Positions 46,272 to 56,189 are shown, counted from the stretch's first letter. The stretch: DNA of 64,000 bases from Pseudomonas sp. TMP9 (GCF_037943105.1 NZ_CP149803.1:3018001-3082000), one strand, 5' to 3'. A program made the numbers and translations. Notes: generated from the letters alone by a model not told the origin.

Positions 46272-46961
46272 TCAGCGCTGCGGATCATCATCCTTCCAGG
46301 GCGCGGCGAGATAGCGCGTGCGGTTGAAGGTTTCCAGCCAGTCTGGATAAAACACCACCAACGCCGTCACCAGCATGCCGTTGATAAATGCCTCGGGGAA
46401 AATCACCAGCCAGAGGTAGCCGATAAAATCTTCCAGCCAGGGCGGCATGGGGAATAAGCCATCCATCCACAGCAGGGCGAAGGCCGCAACGATACACAGT
46501 AATGTCGCCAGTGCTGCTGCAAAGAAGCCATTGAAAAAGATGTAAACGAATAGATTGCTCGGTTTTTTCTTCTCAACCCAAAGCGCGCAGGCTTCGGTCA
46601 CCCACACGGGGATCACCACCAACAACACACCATTAATACCCAGCGCAGCAAGGTCATGCTTACCCAGTGCAAGTAAACCCAGCTGGGCGATCAGGCCCAC
46701 CAGCATGGCCAGCGGCCAGTCCAGTAACAAGGTCACGGCCGTCATGCCGATAAAGTGATAAGACAGGCCCGAGTCGAAATCGCGGCGCACCAACCACAGC
46801 ACAAACAACGCGACCGCCGTACCGCCGAGCAAGTGCTGGCGGCGCACATCGCTGGCCAGCTCGACCCATGGGGTTCGCCAGATGGCCCAACACAGCAGCG
46901 GCACATAAATCAGCCAGCCGACTATCTGACTGGTGGAAGACAGCAAGTGTGCGGCGATCAT
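46272..46961 (-). CDS. energy-coupling-factor type permease (CbiM-like)
   Basis: 229-residue membrane protein with about seven hydrophobic segments, resembling CbiM-family S/core components of ECF metal or vitamin importers (blocks SYHFIGMTAVTLLLDWPLAM and LGINGVLLVVIPVWV). It starts MIAAHLLS, with a His close to the N-terminus as metal-binding CbiM proteins have. No CbiN, CbiQ or CbiO partner is encoded near it. It is divergent from the DUF1780 gene. Substrate unknown; nickel or cobalt would be the family-based guess. Confidence 0.75.
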   Translation of the reverse strand: MIAAHLLSSTSQIVGWLIYVPLLCWAIWRTPWVELASDVRRQHLLGGTAVALFVLWLVRRDFDSGLSYHFIGMTAVTLLLDWPLAMLVGLIAQLGLLALGKHDLAALGINGVLLVVIPVWVTEACALWVEKKKPSNLFVYIFFNGFFAAALATLLCIVAAFALLWMDGLFPMPPWLEDFIGYLWLVIFPEAFINGMLVTALVVFYPDWLETFNRTRYLAAPWKDDDPQR

Positions 46962-47105
46962 CTAGAACAACCTCATGCAATCGTGGCAGACGCAACCAGT
47001 CTACAACCGCTGCCACCCCCTCCGCCCAAGCCATCGTTAAAAAGCCTGAAACAAGCCTCGCCGAGGGGTACCAACAAGCCAACCGCGCAGGCTAAGCTGG
47101 GCGGC

Positions 47106-47735
47106 ATGGATGACTCTGATTACCTGCGCCTGCTGACGCACCAAGCCGAACAAGCCAACGCCTTCCTCTCCAATGCCCGTAAATGGGAGCGCGAGCGCTG
47201 GGTTTGCCAGCGCCTGCTGCAGGCCTTGAATGTGAGCCATCGGTTAGATGAGTTCAGCGCCGCTGGCCATGAGCCGCCTGACGTGTTGTTCCGCGACGCC
47301 AGCTTTGAGGTGTTCTTCGTCCTCGACGAGGGCCGCCGTCTAAATGATGAATGGCGCGCGGAAGTGGAGCGGCGGCGCAGCGCGTTTTCCCTCAGCCAGT
47401 TAGTGCGACGTGAAGCTAAGCCCAAGCGCATCGCTGTGGCCGAGTTGCAGCAGCGGCTGACGCCCACCCTGCGCAAGAAAGCTCATAACTACAAGGAGCG
47501 CGGCCTCGACTTGGGCGAGCTGGACCTGCTGGCTTACGTCAACTTGAAACGCGCCGTGCCAGATTTCAACAGCCACTTCCCACCACCGACTGAGTTTCTC
47601 CGGCAGGGCTGGCGGTCGTTGTCGCTGATCGGACCAACGTTTGCTCGCGTGCTCTTCGCCCACACCGACGCGCCAGATTTCTTGCGCAATAACCTCGGCC
47701 GCTCCGTGCTGTTTGATGTGGGTGTCAGCCTATGA
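47106..47735 (+). CDS. DUF1780 family protein
   Basis: 209-residue conserved Pseudomonas protein of unknown function. The frame is open back to 46755, but that stretch overlaps the divergent CbiM-like gene; the ATG at 47106 (MDDSDYLRLL) gives the family start. The segment DVLFRDASFEVFFVLDEGRR and several ExxR blocks suggest a nuclease-like alpha/beta fold, which I cannot confirm. Its stop overlaps the start of the MOSC gene by 4 bp. Confidence 0.83.
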   Translation: MDDSDYLRLLTHQAEQANAFLSNARKWERERWVCQRLLQALNVSHRLDEFSAAGHEPPDVLFRDASFEVFFVLDEGRRLNDEWRAEVERRRSAFSLSQLVRREAKPKRIAVAELQQRLTPTLRKKAHNYKERGLDLGELDLLAYVNLKRAVPDFNSHFPPPTEFLRQGWRSLSLIGPTFARVLFAHTDAPDFLRNNLGRSVLFDVGVSL

Positions 47736-48226
47736 GAGCCCCGCATGAACTGCTGTCGGCTGTACCGCAACAAGGCTGCGTGCGGTGGATTGGCGTTCGC
47801 CCAGCGTCACGCGCGGCGATGCTTGAGTTGGACGCTGTCGAAGTGCGCCGCGAAGCCGGCCTGACAGGCGACCACAGCCGCCCAGGCCCGAGCAATGCCC
47901 GACAAGTCACGTTAATTCAGTGGGAACACTTGGCAGTAATCAGCGCCCTGATGGGCCGCGCGGATGACCAGCCCATCACACCTGCCGAGTTACGCCGCAA
48001 TATCGCGATCAGTGGCATTAACCTGTTCAGCCTTAAGGGCCGGCGCTTTCGCCTCGGCCAGGCGATTCTGGAAACCACAGGTTGGTGCCAACCTTGCGCT
48101 AAGCTGGAAGAGCGCCTTGGCACCGGCACCTTTCAGGCCATGCGCGGCCACGGCGGAATTAACGCACGGGTGCTGCACAGCGGCATTATTCGCCTCAACG
48201 ACACCCTGCGCGTTGAGCCGCTGTAA
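47732..48226 (+). CDS. MOSC domain protein
   Basis: 164-residue MOSC protein, the fold that binds sulfur-carrying molybdenum cofactor. Visible are GLTGDHSRPG near residue 45, RRNIAISGINL in the middle, and the conserved cysteine in TGWCQPCAKLE. It is coupled to DUF1780 by an ATGA overlap, an association I recall from other pseudomonads. Substrate unknown. Confidence 0.87.
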   Translation: MRAPHELLSAVPQQGCVRWIGVRPASRAAMLELDAVEVRREAGLTGDHSRPGPSNARQVTLIQWEHLAVISALMGRADDQPITPAELRRNIAISGINLFSLKGRRFRLGQAILETTGWCQPCAKLEERLGTGTFQAMRGHGGINARVLHSGIIRLNDTLRVEPL

Positions 48227-48287
48227 GCTGCGCAGCTAAAATACGCCTACTCTCAGCCGCTAAGCGGCTCCTTTATTCGAGGCACGC

Positions 48288-48461
48288 ATGTCCAGTCGCC
48301 TGAACCCTGATGATCAAAAACGTGTCGAGCAATACCTCAGCGCTCCGCAACATCAGGTTGAACGCCAGCCGTTCAAGGTGTGGCGGCTGTTGCTGATCAT
48401 CATGCTCACCACGATTAGCTTGGGTCTGCTGAGCCGCCTGCTGAGTCGACTGGTGCTATGA
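48288..48461 (+). CDS. DUF3094 family small membrane protein
   Basis: 57-residue protein: MSSRLNPDDQKRVEQYLS, then a basic linker and one membrane helix (LLLIIMLTTISLGLLSRLL). It fits the DUF3094 family found at this place in Pseudomonas genomes. It was too short for a usual length cut-off but has a start, family-like sequence and membrane anchor. An AGCCGC/GCGGCT hairpin (48255-48269) precedes it and may be a weak terminator of the MOSC gene. Confidence 0.82.
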   Translation: MSSRLNPDDQKRVEQYLSAPQHQVERQPFKVWRLLLIIMLTTISLGLLSRLLSRLVL

Positions 48462-48524
48462 GCTGCTTAGCGCTCGCCCAGAACCACTCACCCTGTTTTC
48501 TTAAAAGCCTTATGAGCGTGTCTG

Positions 48525-49826
48525 ATGCCTCACAAAATCGTAATTGTCGGCGGCGGTGCCGGCGGACTGGAGCTGGCTACCCGCCTGGGTAGAACACTGG
48601 GCAAGCGTGGCCACGCTAAAATCACATTGGTCGATGCCAACCTGACACATATCTGGAAACCGCTGCTGCACGAAGTGGCGGCCGGCTCGCTGAACTCCTC
48701 GGGCGACGAATTGAACTACGTGGCGCAAGCCAAGTGGAATCACTTTGAATTCCAGCTGGGACGGATGTGCGACCTCAACCGCGCGCAACAGCGCGTCAGC
48801 CTATCCGCCACTTTAGATGAGCATGGCCAGGTTTTGGTGCCCGCGCGCGAGTTGAGTTATGACAGCTTGGTCATCGCGGTGGGCAGCACCACCAACGACT
48901 TTGGTACCCCCGGCGCTGCCGAGCATTGCTTGTTTCTTGATACCCGCGAGCAGGCGGAGCGCTTTCACCATCAATTGCTCAATCATTACATGCGCGCCCA
49001 CGCCAGCCAGAGCGAAGCCACCGAGTTGATCGACGTGGCTATCGTCGGTGCCGGCGCCACAGGCGTCGAGCTAGCGGCCGAGTTGCATCATGCCGCGCGC
49101 GAATTGGCCGCCTATGGACTGGACAGTATCAGCCCAAAAAACATGCGCATCACGTTGATCGAGGCTGGCCCGCGCGTGTTGCCGGCATTGCCGGAGCGTA
49201 TCAGCCAACCCGTGCGCAAGACGCTGGAAAAGCTCGGCGTTACCGTACTCACCGACGCAGCCGTCAGCCAGGTAACCCGCGAAGCGTTGCATACCGCGCA
49301 AGGCCAGGTTATCCCAGCCACGCTGAAAGTCTGGGCAGCGGGCATCCGCGCGCCAGACTTTCTCAAGGAGATGGACGGCCTGGAAAGTAATCGCATCAAC
49401 CAGTTACATGTGCGACTGACCCTGCAAACCACCTTGGACGATAACATCTTCGCCTTTGGCGACTGTGCGGCCTGCCCACAACCCGGCAGCGAAGGTCGCA
49501 ACGTACCGCCGCGCGCGCAAGCGGCGCATCAACAGGCCTCCCTGCTGGCTAAATCCCTAAAACTGCATATTGAAGGTAAGCCCCTGACGGAATACCGCTA
49601 CCGCGATTACGGCTCGTTGATTTCGCTGTCGACGTTTTCGGCGGTGGGCAACTTAATGGGTAACCTGACTGGCAGCGTCATGCTTGAAGGCTGGCTGGCC
49701 AGGATGTTCTATGTCTCACTTTATCGCATGCACCAAATCGCACTTTATGGTGTAACCCGCACGTTGCTGATGATACTCGGCGACCGGATTGGCAGAAGCA
49801 CAGAGCCACGCCTGAAACTGCATTAA
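48525..49826 (+). CDS. ndh: type II NADH dehydrogenase
   Basis: 433-residue single-subunit, non-proton-pumping NADH:quinone oxidoreductase attached to the inner membrane. FAD-binding GGGAGGLELA is at the N-terminus, the NADH motif VGAGATGVELAAEL lies near residue 170, and the second FAD block NIFAFGDCAACPQ near residue 310. The C-terminal amphipathic region is typical of the membrane anchor. A strong terminator follows. Confidence 0.94.
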   Translation: MPHKIVIVGGGAGGLELATRLGRTLGKRGHAKITLVDANLTHIWKPLLHEVAAGSLNSSGDELNYVAQAKWNHFEFQLGRMCDLNRAQQRVSLSATLDEHGQVLVPARELSYDSLVIAVGSTTNDFGTPGAAEHCLFLDTREQAERFHHQLLNHYMRAHASQSEATELIDVAIVGAGATGVELAAELHHAARELAAYGLDSISPKNMRITLIEAGPRVLPALPERISQPVRKTLEKLGVTVLTDAAVSQVTREALHTAQGQVIPATLKVWAAGIRAPDFLKEMDGLESNRINQLHVRLTLQTTLDDNIFAFGDCAACPQPGSEGRNVPPRAQAAHQQASLLAKSLKLHIEGKPLTEYRYRDYGSLISLSTFSAVGNLMGNLTGSVMLEGWLARMFYVSLYRMHQIALYGVTRTLLMILGDRIGRSTEPRLKLH

Positions 49827-49896
49827 GGCTCGCGTGGACAAGGCGCTGCCTTGTCCACCGACACCGTGAGCACTGGCCGGATAAAACGCAGGCAAT

Positions 49897-49923
49897 AAAA
49901 AACCCGCACTAGGCGGGTTTTTT
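49897..49923. terminator. bidirectional terminator between ndh and the tRNA cluster
   Basis: AAAAAACCCGC-ACTAG-GCGGGTTTTTT: stem with A-run before and T-run after, so it can end ndh on the plus strand and the tRNA transcript on the minus strand. Confidence 0.9.
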
Positions 49924-49943
49924 ACTTTCAAGCAGACTTGAAA

Positions 49944-50019
49944 TGGTGGGTCGTGTGGGATTCGAACCTACGACCAATTGGTTAAAAGCCAACTGCTCTA
50001 CCAACTGAGCTAACGACCC
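49944..50019 (-). tRNA. tRNA-Lys (anticodon TTT)
   Basis: 76-base cloverleaf on the minus strand: acceptor GGGTCGT/ACGACCC with encoded CCA, D-loop AGCTCAGTTGGTAGAGC, anticodon loop CTTTTAA, and T-loop GGTTCGAATCC. Last of three co-directional tRNAs. Confidence 0.97.
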
Positions 50020-50024
50020 TAAAA

Positions 50025-50101
50025 TGGTCGGGGTAGGGGGATTCGAACTCCCGACATCCTGCTCCCAAAGCAGGCGCGCTACCGGGCTGCGCTATACCCC
50101 G
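50025..50101 (-). tRNA. tRNA-Pro (anticodon TGG)
   Basis: 77-base cloverleaf with acceptor CGGGGTA/TACCCCG and encoded CCA, anticodon stem CCTGC/GCAGG with loop TTTGGGA, and T-loop AGTTCGAATCC. It lies 9 bases after tRNA-Asn and 5 bases before tRNA-Lys, so they share a transcript. Confidence 0.97.
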
Positions 50102-50110
50102 ATGAAAGAT

Positions 50111-50186
50111 TGGCTCCGCGACCAGGACTCGAACCTGGGACCCAATGATTAACAGTCATTTGCTCTACCGACTGAGCTATCGCGGA
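50111..50186 (-). tRNA. tRNA-Asn (anticodon GTT)
   Basis: 76-base cloverleaf with acceptor TCCGCGA/TCGCGGA and encoded CCA, anticodon loop CTGTTAA, and T-loop GGTTCGAGTCC. First tRNA of the cluster. Confidence 0.97.
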
Positions 50187-50253
50187 ACTACTTGCTTCCT
50201 TTCTCAGATATTGGAGCCGCTTGTTAATTCGTTTCCCGTATCTGAGGCGCGCT

Positions 50254-50281
50254 ATTCTACGTTTTCGCGCTCACCTGTCAA
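50254..50281 (-). promoter_or_regulatory. promoter of the tRNA cluster
   Basis: Minus strand TTGACA (50276-50281) and TAGAAT (50254-50259) separated by 16 bases, followed by a GC-rich discriminator AGCGCGCC as in stable-RNA promoters. About 60 bases upstream of tRNA-Asn. Confidence 0.85.
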
Positions 50282-50398
50282 CCCCTTAAATTGCTTTTAG
50301 TACAATGATTTGCAGCGGTATGACAGGCTGCTATATCTTCACACTGTTTGTGTTCACTGCAGGACGCACCAGCCGTAAGGCCTCAGCCAGGAAAGTCG

Positions 50399-52807
50399 AT
50401 GAGTAACCAAGGCACCCCACCAAACCCACCCTCTTCTGCGCAGACACTTGCCAGTCGCGGCATCCAACCGCGCTTCGGTGAGCTGGTGCAAAGCTGCCGC
50501 AAGCTGGTGATGAATCGCTTAGCCGAACAGCTGATTGAGGTCTTCGCTAAAGTCGACGACGAGCTGTTTGAGTGCGCCGAGAAAGCCGAAAATAATCAGG
50601 TGCAAACGCTGTTTTTCGACAACATGCGTGAGATCCGCAAACAGCGCCCTCTTATAGAGCGCAGCTACCACCAACAAATCGCGCAAAGCTTCTCTGACTT
50701 CCTCGACGGTAAGCTCAAGCCGGCTCCAGTCACCAGCACCCTCGACGCCGAGCACATGGCGCTGGTGCAAAACGAGGATTATGAAGAGAGCCTGCAGGTC
50801 ATCAATATGGTCAGCCGGGTTAAGGCCCGTTGCGCACAACCTTTATTTGCTTTGGAGCAGCGCCTGGCATTGCTCAATAACGGGCAAAAGCTCGGTGAGG
50901 ACATTAATCCTTTCGGCCCGCAGATGATTGCTCAGCCGTTTCGGGACGCCCTAGCCCCCTGCCCGTTCCCGCTGCGTATAAAGGTCATCCTCTATACGTT
51001 GTTTGACACCCATGTCATGCAGAGCCTGGACAGCATCTACGCCGCGCTTAATCAGCGCCTGATCGATGCAGGCGTACTGCCCAACCTTAAGTACACCGCG
51101 CAGCGCAACAAGCAACCCGAGCGGCCGAAGACAACAGCCGCCGAGCAAACGGTAGAGCAACAGACTGAGACGGCAGCGCACAGCAACGCACAAAGAACTG
51201 GCAACACCAACAACGGCGCTGCACAGCCGAGCGGACACGCGCACTTCGCCGGGCAGACGGGTTATAGCAGCAATATCGGTAATAGCGAGCCACCCGGCAT
51301 TACTGACCTAAACGGCCCACCACCGAATGACCCATTGGAATTGCTGGGTAATCTCGCCGCTCTGCTGGGCGAACATCGCCAGCGTGATGTGGATGCCCCC
51401 TTACTGGGCGGCACCCGCAGCATTGCCAGCTTTACCCCCCGCGAGGCGACCAGCACCTACAGCGCTTCTGCCCTGCTCGACGCACTCAACCGCATGCAGC
51501 AGCAGTCGGCCAGTGACCTGTCGCAACGCCTGCACAGCCCACAGCAAGTAGAGGGCCTTAAAGCCGATCTGCAGCAGCAACTGGAAGCTCATAGCGAGCT
51601 GCCAGGCCAGCAAAAAGTCTCGGATCAAGAAGCGGATGTAATCGATTTAGTCGGCATGCTCTTCGACTTTATTCTGGACGACGACAACCTGCCCGATAGC
51701 TGTAAAACCACGCTGTCGCATCTGCACACGCCCTACTTAAAGGTGGCGCTGCAGGATAAAGCGCTGTTCACCCAACACCATCACCCCGCACGTCGCCTGC
51801 TCAACAGCATGGCCCAAGCCGGCGTGCTGTATGGCGGTGAAGGTGATGAGCGCGGGTTACTGGCCAAAATGCACTGGGTGGTCGAAGGCGTCATCCATGA
51901 TTTTTCCGGTGATTTGCAGCTGTTTGAAAGCCTGCTGGATGAATTCAATGAATTCGTCACCACGCTCAGGCACAAGGTTGAACTGCGCGAGCGCCGCGCG
52001 GTTGAAGCCGCTAAAGGGCGCGACAAGCTGCTTGGTGCACGCCAGCACGCGGTCGAGGTGATCGCTAACTGCCTGAACAATCGCCAGCCACCGGCCATTA
52101 TCCGTAATTTTCTCGAACTGACTTGGGCCGATGTGCTGGTATTCGTGCTTTTGCGCAATGGTGAGCGCAGCCCTGAATGGCAACGCGACTGCGAGGTGGC
52201 CGAGCAACTGGCTTGGAGTGGCACCGTGCTTGATGAGGCCGGCCGTGAACGCCTGCAAAAGTTGCGCGTGCCGCTGCTTGAAGACATGCGCAAAGGCCTG
52301 GAGTTGCTCGGCGGCTACCACGAAGACGGCATTCGTCGCCTGCTGCAGGACATGGTGGCCTGCCAATATGCCGTGCAGGCCAAACAACCGCAGGTGGCAG
52401 CCAAACTCAAACCTAACCTGCCTGAAAGCCAACTGGCCGCCATGCTGGGTGAAGACGCTGCGCTGGCCACTTTGGCACCGCGCGAAGCAACGCTCTCGGC
52501 GCGGGCGCAGGCTTTGGTCAAAGAACTTGGGCACATTGAGTTCGGCACTTGGTTTGAGTTCGTCACAGGCGAACAGGTGCGCACGCTCAAGCTGTCGTGG
52601 TTCAGCCCAACAACCCGCAATTATATGTTTGTCGACCAAAGTGGCCAGCGCGTGGCGATCAAACCACTCACCCAGTTGGCCAGTGAAATGGAACAAGGGC
52701 TGGCGCGCATCGTGACCCCTGAACGAGGCGCGCCATTAGTGGACCGCGCCCTTACCGCTATTTATCGCGTGCTGCAGCGCTTTACCGGGCGCACCGCTGA
52801 AACCTAA
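50399..52807 (+). CDS. DUF1631 family protein (paralogue 2)
   Basis: 802-residue soluble protein, second DUF1631 copy in this window. It shares with paralogue 1 (35738-38053) the N-terminal helical region (VDDELFECAEKAENNQVQTLFFDNMREIR), the EADVIDLVGMLFDFILDDDNLPDSCK block, the HHPARRLLN motif, and the C-terminal GTWFEF...YMFVDQSGQRV module. A Gln/Asn/Thr-rich linker sits near residues 240-310. The ATG at 50399 follows AGGA at 7 bases; the frame opens 17 codons earlier without support. A PilZ gene follows 15 bases later, which may hint at second-messenger or envelope work. Function unknown. Confidence 0.85.
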   Translation: MSNQGTPPNPPSSAQTLASRGIQPRFGELVQSCRKLVMNRLAEQLIEVFAKVDDELFECAEKAENNQVQTLFFDNMREIRKQRPLIERSYHQQIAQSFSDFLDGKLKPAPVTSTLDAEHMALVQNEDYEESLQVINMVSRVKARCAQPLFALEQRLALLNNGQKLGEDINPFGPQMIAQPFRDALAPCPFPLRIKVILYTLFDTHVMQSLDSIYAALNQRLIDAGVLPNLKYTAQRNKQPERPKTTAAEQTVEQQTETAAHSNAQRTGNTNNGAAQPSGHAHFAGQTGYSSNIGNSEPPGITDLNGPPPNDPLELLGNLAALLGEHRQRDVDAPLLGGTRSIASFTPREATSTYSASALLDALNRMQQQSASDLSQRLHSPQQVEGLKADLQQQLEAHSELPGQQKVSDQEADVIDLVGMLFDFILDDDNLPDSCKTTLSHLHTPYLKVALQDKALFTQHHHPARRLLNSMAQAGVLYGGEGDERGLLAKMHWVVEGVIHDFSGDLQLFESLLDEFNEFVTTLRHKVELRERRAVEAAKGRDKLLGARQHAVEVIANCLNNRQPPAIIRNFLELTWADVLVFVLLRNGERSPEWQRDCEVAEQLAWSGTVLDEAGRERLQKLRVPLLEDMRKGLELLGGYHEDGIRRLLQDMVACQYAVQAKQPQVAAKLKPNLPESQLAAMLGEDAALATLAPREATLSARAQALVKELGHIEFGTWFEFVTGEQVRTLKLSWFSPTTRNYMFVDQSGQRVAIKPLTQLASEMEQGLARIVTPERGAPLVDRALTAIYRVLQRFTGRTAET

Positions 52808-52822
52808 GAATAAGGAATAGCA

Positions 52823-53158
52823 ATGGATGACGAACGTCGTCTGCATAACCGGCATAGCGCCGACCTGCAGCTGGAAGTTTTCGATTTACGCACTGGGCAA
52901 CGCCTAGGCCGCGTCGTCGACCTTTCTGATGATGGTTTTATGCTGTTCAGCGATACGCCACTGCCCGCAGACGAGCTGGTGGAGTGCCGCTTGGTCAGCC
53001 AACAGCCGATTGAGGGCGTGAGCGAAATAACCCTCGGGGCTGACTGCTTGTGGAGCCGCCCGGGGGCTGATGGCCAGCATTGCTGGGCGGGTTTCCATAT
53101 TATTGACCTGGCTGAGGATCAAGCAGCGGCGCTGGACGTGCTGCTTAAGCATCTTTAA
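52823..53158 (+). CDS. PilZ domain protein
   Basis: 111-residue single-domain PilZ protein. The c-di-GMP motifs are present: RLHNRHS (RxxxR) near residues 5-11 and DLSDDG (D/NxSxxG) near residue 33; the fold ends GFHIIDL. It likely binds c-di-GMP. It is 15 bases downstream of the DUF1631 paralogue 2 gene, probably in one operon, so the two products may work together. Confidence 0.86.
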   Translation: MDDERRLHNRHSADLQLEVFDLRTGQRLGRVVDLSDDGFMLFSDTPLPADELVECRLVSQQPIEGVSEITLGADCLWSRPGADGQHCWAGFHIIDLAEDQAAALDVLLKHL

Positions 53159-53446
53159 TCAGGGCAGCAACCAGGCCATGCGCTCGGTGGCCGCTTTTGT
53201 TAAGTGAGGCGGCCAGCGTAGGCTCTACTCGCAAGAGTGAACTGATGGAGTAACTGGGCAATACCTGAGCGGCGTAACCGGTAAAGCAGTGATTGGCCCG
53301 CACAACGTGTGTGAGTTGCGGTGCAGCGGGGCAAGCGGCAATAGGTAGAACGTGACCATGCGCCTAAACCGCCCTACTAATTGCTGCGCCGCACGCGTCA
53401 GGTGACCGCGCCGCATGACTCACGCGCAGACAATTGCATAGCCCCT
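53159..53446. other. intergenic region, nothing seen
   Basis: About 290 bases between the PilZ gene and the clpB terminator. A 63-codon minus-strand frame lacks a binding site and any family-like sequence. No repeat or RNA was recognised. Confidence 0.4.
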
Positions 53447-53487
53447 AAAAAACACCCCGGTTAGCGCGAGTTAAACCGGGGTGTTTT
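53447..53487. terminator. bidirectional terminator after clpB
   Basis: AACACCCCGGTT pairs with AACCGGGGTGTT around a 12-base loop, with A-run before and T-run after. It lies 30 bases beyond the clpB stop. Confidence 0.85.
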
Positions 53488-53516
53488 ATTTAGGGCGCTG
53501 CTGTGGCTAACGCCGT

Positions 53517-56081
53517 TTAGCTAAAAACGATTTCATCGTTCTCAACCGTGCCCGTTACGCAACTGCCGGGGGCGAACTTGCCCGCCAGAATCAACTGGGC
53601 CAGAGGATTTTCAACCCAGCGCTGTAACGCACGCTTAAGCGGACGAGCGCCATAAACCGGGTCGTATCCGACGGCAACCAGCTTATCCAATGCTTCAGTG
53701 GACAACTCCAGGCTCAACTCGCGCTCAGCCAACCGCTCGCGCAGGCGACCTAATTGGATGTGCGCAATACCGGCAATTTGATCACGGGCCAGCGGCTCGA
53801 AGATCACCACCTCATCAATGCGGTTGATAAATTCCGGCCGGAAATGCGTGCCGACTGCGTCCATCACTGCGGCGCGCTGCGCCTCGCGATCACCCACCAA
53901 CTCTTGAATCTGCGCAGAACCCAAGTTGGAGGTCATTACGATCACGGTGTTCTTAAAGTCTACGGTGCGGCCATGGCTGTCCGTCAGGCGACCATCCTCC
54001 AGCACCTGCAGCAGCACGTTAAAGACATCCGGGTGAGCTTTTTCCACCTCATCCAGCAGGATCACCGAATAGGGTTTGCGCCGCACGGCTTCGGTCAGGT
54101 AACCGCCTTCTTCGTAACCCACATAGCCGGGCGGCGCACCGATCAAGCGCGCCACAGAGTGCTTCTCCATAAATTCGGACATATCAATGCGCACCAGCGC
54201 CTCTTCGGTGTCGAAGAGAAACTCAGCCAGCGCCTTACACAGCTCGGTCTTACCTACCCCGGTTGGGCCAAGAAAGAGGAACGAGCCACTCGGCCGGTTC
54301 GGGTCCGACAAGCCCGCACGTGAACGGCGCACGGCATTGGATACCGCAACCACGGCCTCTTCCTGACCGATCACGCGCTCGTGCAACAGGCCCTCCATTT
54401 TCAGCAGCTTGTCGCGCTCACCTTCCAGCATCTTGCTCACGGGGATGCCGGTCCACTTCGACACCACCTCGGCAATCTCTTCCTCAGTGACCTTGCTGCG
54501 CAGCAGTTGATTGTCTTTTTTACCGTGCTGGTCGACCATTTGCAGGCTGCGCTCCAAGTCTGGGATCACCCCATACTGCAATTCGGCCATGCGATTGAGG
54601 TCACCTTTGCGCCGCGCCGCTTCAAGCTCTTGGCGCGACTGCTCGATCTTTTGCTGAATCTGCGCAGAGCCCTGCACCTCGGCTTTTTCCGCTTTCCAGA
54701 TTTCTTCCAAGTCGGCGTATTCGCGCTCTAAACGGGCAATGTCTTCGTTGAGCTTGGCCAAACGCTTTATCGCGGCTTCGTCGTCTTCCTTCTTCAGCGC
54801 TTGCGCTTCCACCTTAAGCTGAATCAAACGGCGCTCAAGACGATCAAGCACTTCGGGCTTGGAGTCGATTTCCATGCGAATACGACTGGCCGCTTCGTCG
54901 ATCAGGTCGATGGCTTTATCTGGCAGCTGGCGGTCAGTGATGTAGCGGTGCGACAGTTTGGCCGCTGCGATAATCGCACCATCAGTAATCGCCACCTTGT
55001 GGTGCACCTCATAGCGCTCCTTTAAGCCGCGCAGGATGGCGATGGTGTCTTCTTCGCTTGGCTCATCGACCAGCACTTTTTGGAAGCGTCGTTCCAACGC
55101 GGCATCTTTCTCGATGTACTGGCGGTACTCATTGAGCGTGGTCGCACCCACGCAGTGCAGCTCGCCACGGGCCAGCGCCGGCTTGAGCATATTGCCGGCA
55201 TCCATCGAGCCCTCGCCTTTACCGGCGCCGACCATGGTGTGCAGCTCGTCGATAAACAGGATGATCCGACCTTCCTGCTTGCCCAACTCATTGAGCACCG
55301 CTTTCAAGCGTTCCTCAAATTCACCACGGAACTTGGCTCCAGCGATCAACGTGCCCATGTCCAGCGATAACACGCGCTTGTCGCGCAGGCCATCCGGCAC
55401 TTCACCATTAACGATGCGCTGGGCTAAGCCCTCAGCAATCGCGGTTTTACCCACGCCCGGCTCACCGATCAGTACCGGGTTGTTCTTGGTGCGGCGCTGC
55501 AACACCTGAATGGTGCGGCGGATTTCATCATCGCGGCCGATCACCGGGTCCAGCTTGCCTTCTTCGGCGCGCTTGGTCAGGTCGACGGTGTACTTATCCA
55601 ACGCTTGGCGATTTTCTTCGACATTAGGGTCATTCACTGCATCGCCGCCGCGCAGGTTGCTCACGGCATTTTCCAATGCTTTACGGCTGACCCCTTGGCC
55701 CAGCAGCAGCTTGCCCAGCTTGGTGCTGTCATCCATCGCGGCCAAGAGCACCAGCTCGCTGGAGATAAACTGATCACCTTTTTGCTGCGACAGACGGTCA
55801 GCCTGATTGAGCAAGCGCGCGAGGTCTTGAGACAGATTGACATCACCGGAGGGGTTCTGGATTTTACCCAGTTGATCCAATTCTTTGCCGAAGGCCTCGC
55901 GCAAGCTGTTGACGTCGAAACCGACCTGCATCAGCAGCGGCTTGATCGAGCCACCCTGCTGCTCAAGCAACGACTGCATCAGGTGCAGCGGCTCAATGGC
56001 GGCATGGTCAAGGCCAACGGCCAACGATTGCGCATCCGAGAGCGCGAGCTGCAACTTGCTGGTTAAACGATCAATGCGCAT
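53517..56081 (-). CDS. clpB: ATP-dependent disaggregase ClpB
   Basis: 854-residue Hsp100 chaperone that reactivates aggregated proteins with DnaK. It has the double N-terminal Clp repeat, AAA1 with Walker A GEPGVGKT, the coiled middle domain (about residues 410-520, with [15 protein letters not shown]), AAA2 with GPTGVGKT, and the GYVGYEEGG pore loop. The ATG at 56081 gives [11 protein letters not shown] as in other ClpB. A sigma-32 type promoter lies 79 bases upstream. Monocistronic. Confidence 0.97.
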   Translation of the reverse strand: MRIDRLTSKLQLALSDAQSLAVGLDHAAIEPLHLMQSLLEQQGGSIKPLLMQVGFDVNSLREAFGKELDQLGKIQNPSGDVNLSQDLARLLNQADRLSQQKGDQFISSELVLLAAMDDSTKLGKLLLGQGVSRKALENAVSNLRGGDAVNDPNVEENRQALDKYTVDLTKRAEEGKLDPVIGRDDEIRRTIQVLQRRTKNNPVLIGEPGVGKTAIAEGLAQRIVNGEVPDGLRDKRVLSLDMGTLIAGAKFRGEFEERLKAVLNELGKQEGRIILFIDELHTMVGAGKGEGSMDAGNMLKPALARGELHCVGATTLNEYRQYIEKDAALERRFQKVLVDEPSEEDTIAILRGLKERYEVHHKVAITDGAIIAAAKLSHRYITDRQLPDKAIDLIDEAASRIRMEIDSKPEVLDRLERRLIQLKVEAQALKKEDDEAAIKRLAKLNEDIARLEREYADLEEIWKAEKAEVQGSAQIQQKIEQSRQELEAARRKGDLNRMAELQYGVIPDLERSLQMVDQHGKKDNQLLRSKVTEEEIAEVVSKWTGIPVSKMLEGERDKLLKMEGLLHERVIGQEEAVVAVSNAVRRSRAGLSDPNRPSGSFLFLGPTGVGKTELCKALAEFLFDTEEALVRIDMSEFMEKHSVARLIGAPPGYVGYEEGGYLTEAVRRKPYSVILLDEVEKAHPDVFNVLLQVLEDGRLTDSHGRTVDFKNTVIVMTSNLGSAQIQELVGDREAQRAAVMDAVGTHFRPEFINRIDEVVIFEPLARDQIAGIAHIQLGRLRERLAERELSLELSTEALDKLVAVGYDPVYGARPLKRALQRWVENPLAQLILAGKFAPGSCVTGTVENDEIVFS

Positions 56082-56159
56082 AAACAATCAACCCTCATGG
56101 TGATGGAAGCAGGCCGGCACACTGAATCGCCCCCAAACAAAAAGCCTGCGTGATGAAGA

Positions 56160-56189
56160 ATAGATGAGGCCAATTGTGCGCGTTTCAAG
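56160..56189 (-). promoter_or_regulatory. sigma-32 heat-shock promoter of clpB
   Basis: Minus strand CTTGAAA (-35, 56183-56189) and CCTCATCT (-10 region, 56160-56169) separated by 13 bases, matching CTTGAAA-N13-15-CCCCATNT at all but one position. Transcript start would be about 70 bases before the ATG. Confidence 0.82.

Noticed and set aside
46755..47105. N-terminal 117-codon extension of the DUF1780 frame
   Set aside because: Overlaps the divergent CbiM-like gene and has no family-like sequence; the ATG at 47106 fits the family.
48255..48269. AGCCGC/GCGGCT hairpin as firm terminator of the MOSC gene
   Set aside because: Stem is short and the following T-tract weak (CCTTTATT), so it was mentioned but not listed as a terminator.
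53225..53416. 63-codon minus-strand frame between the PilZ gene and clpB
   Set aside because: No binding site, no recognisable pattern.
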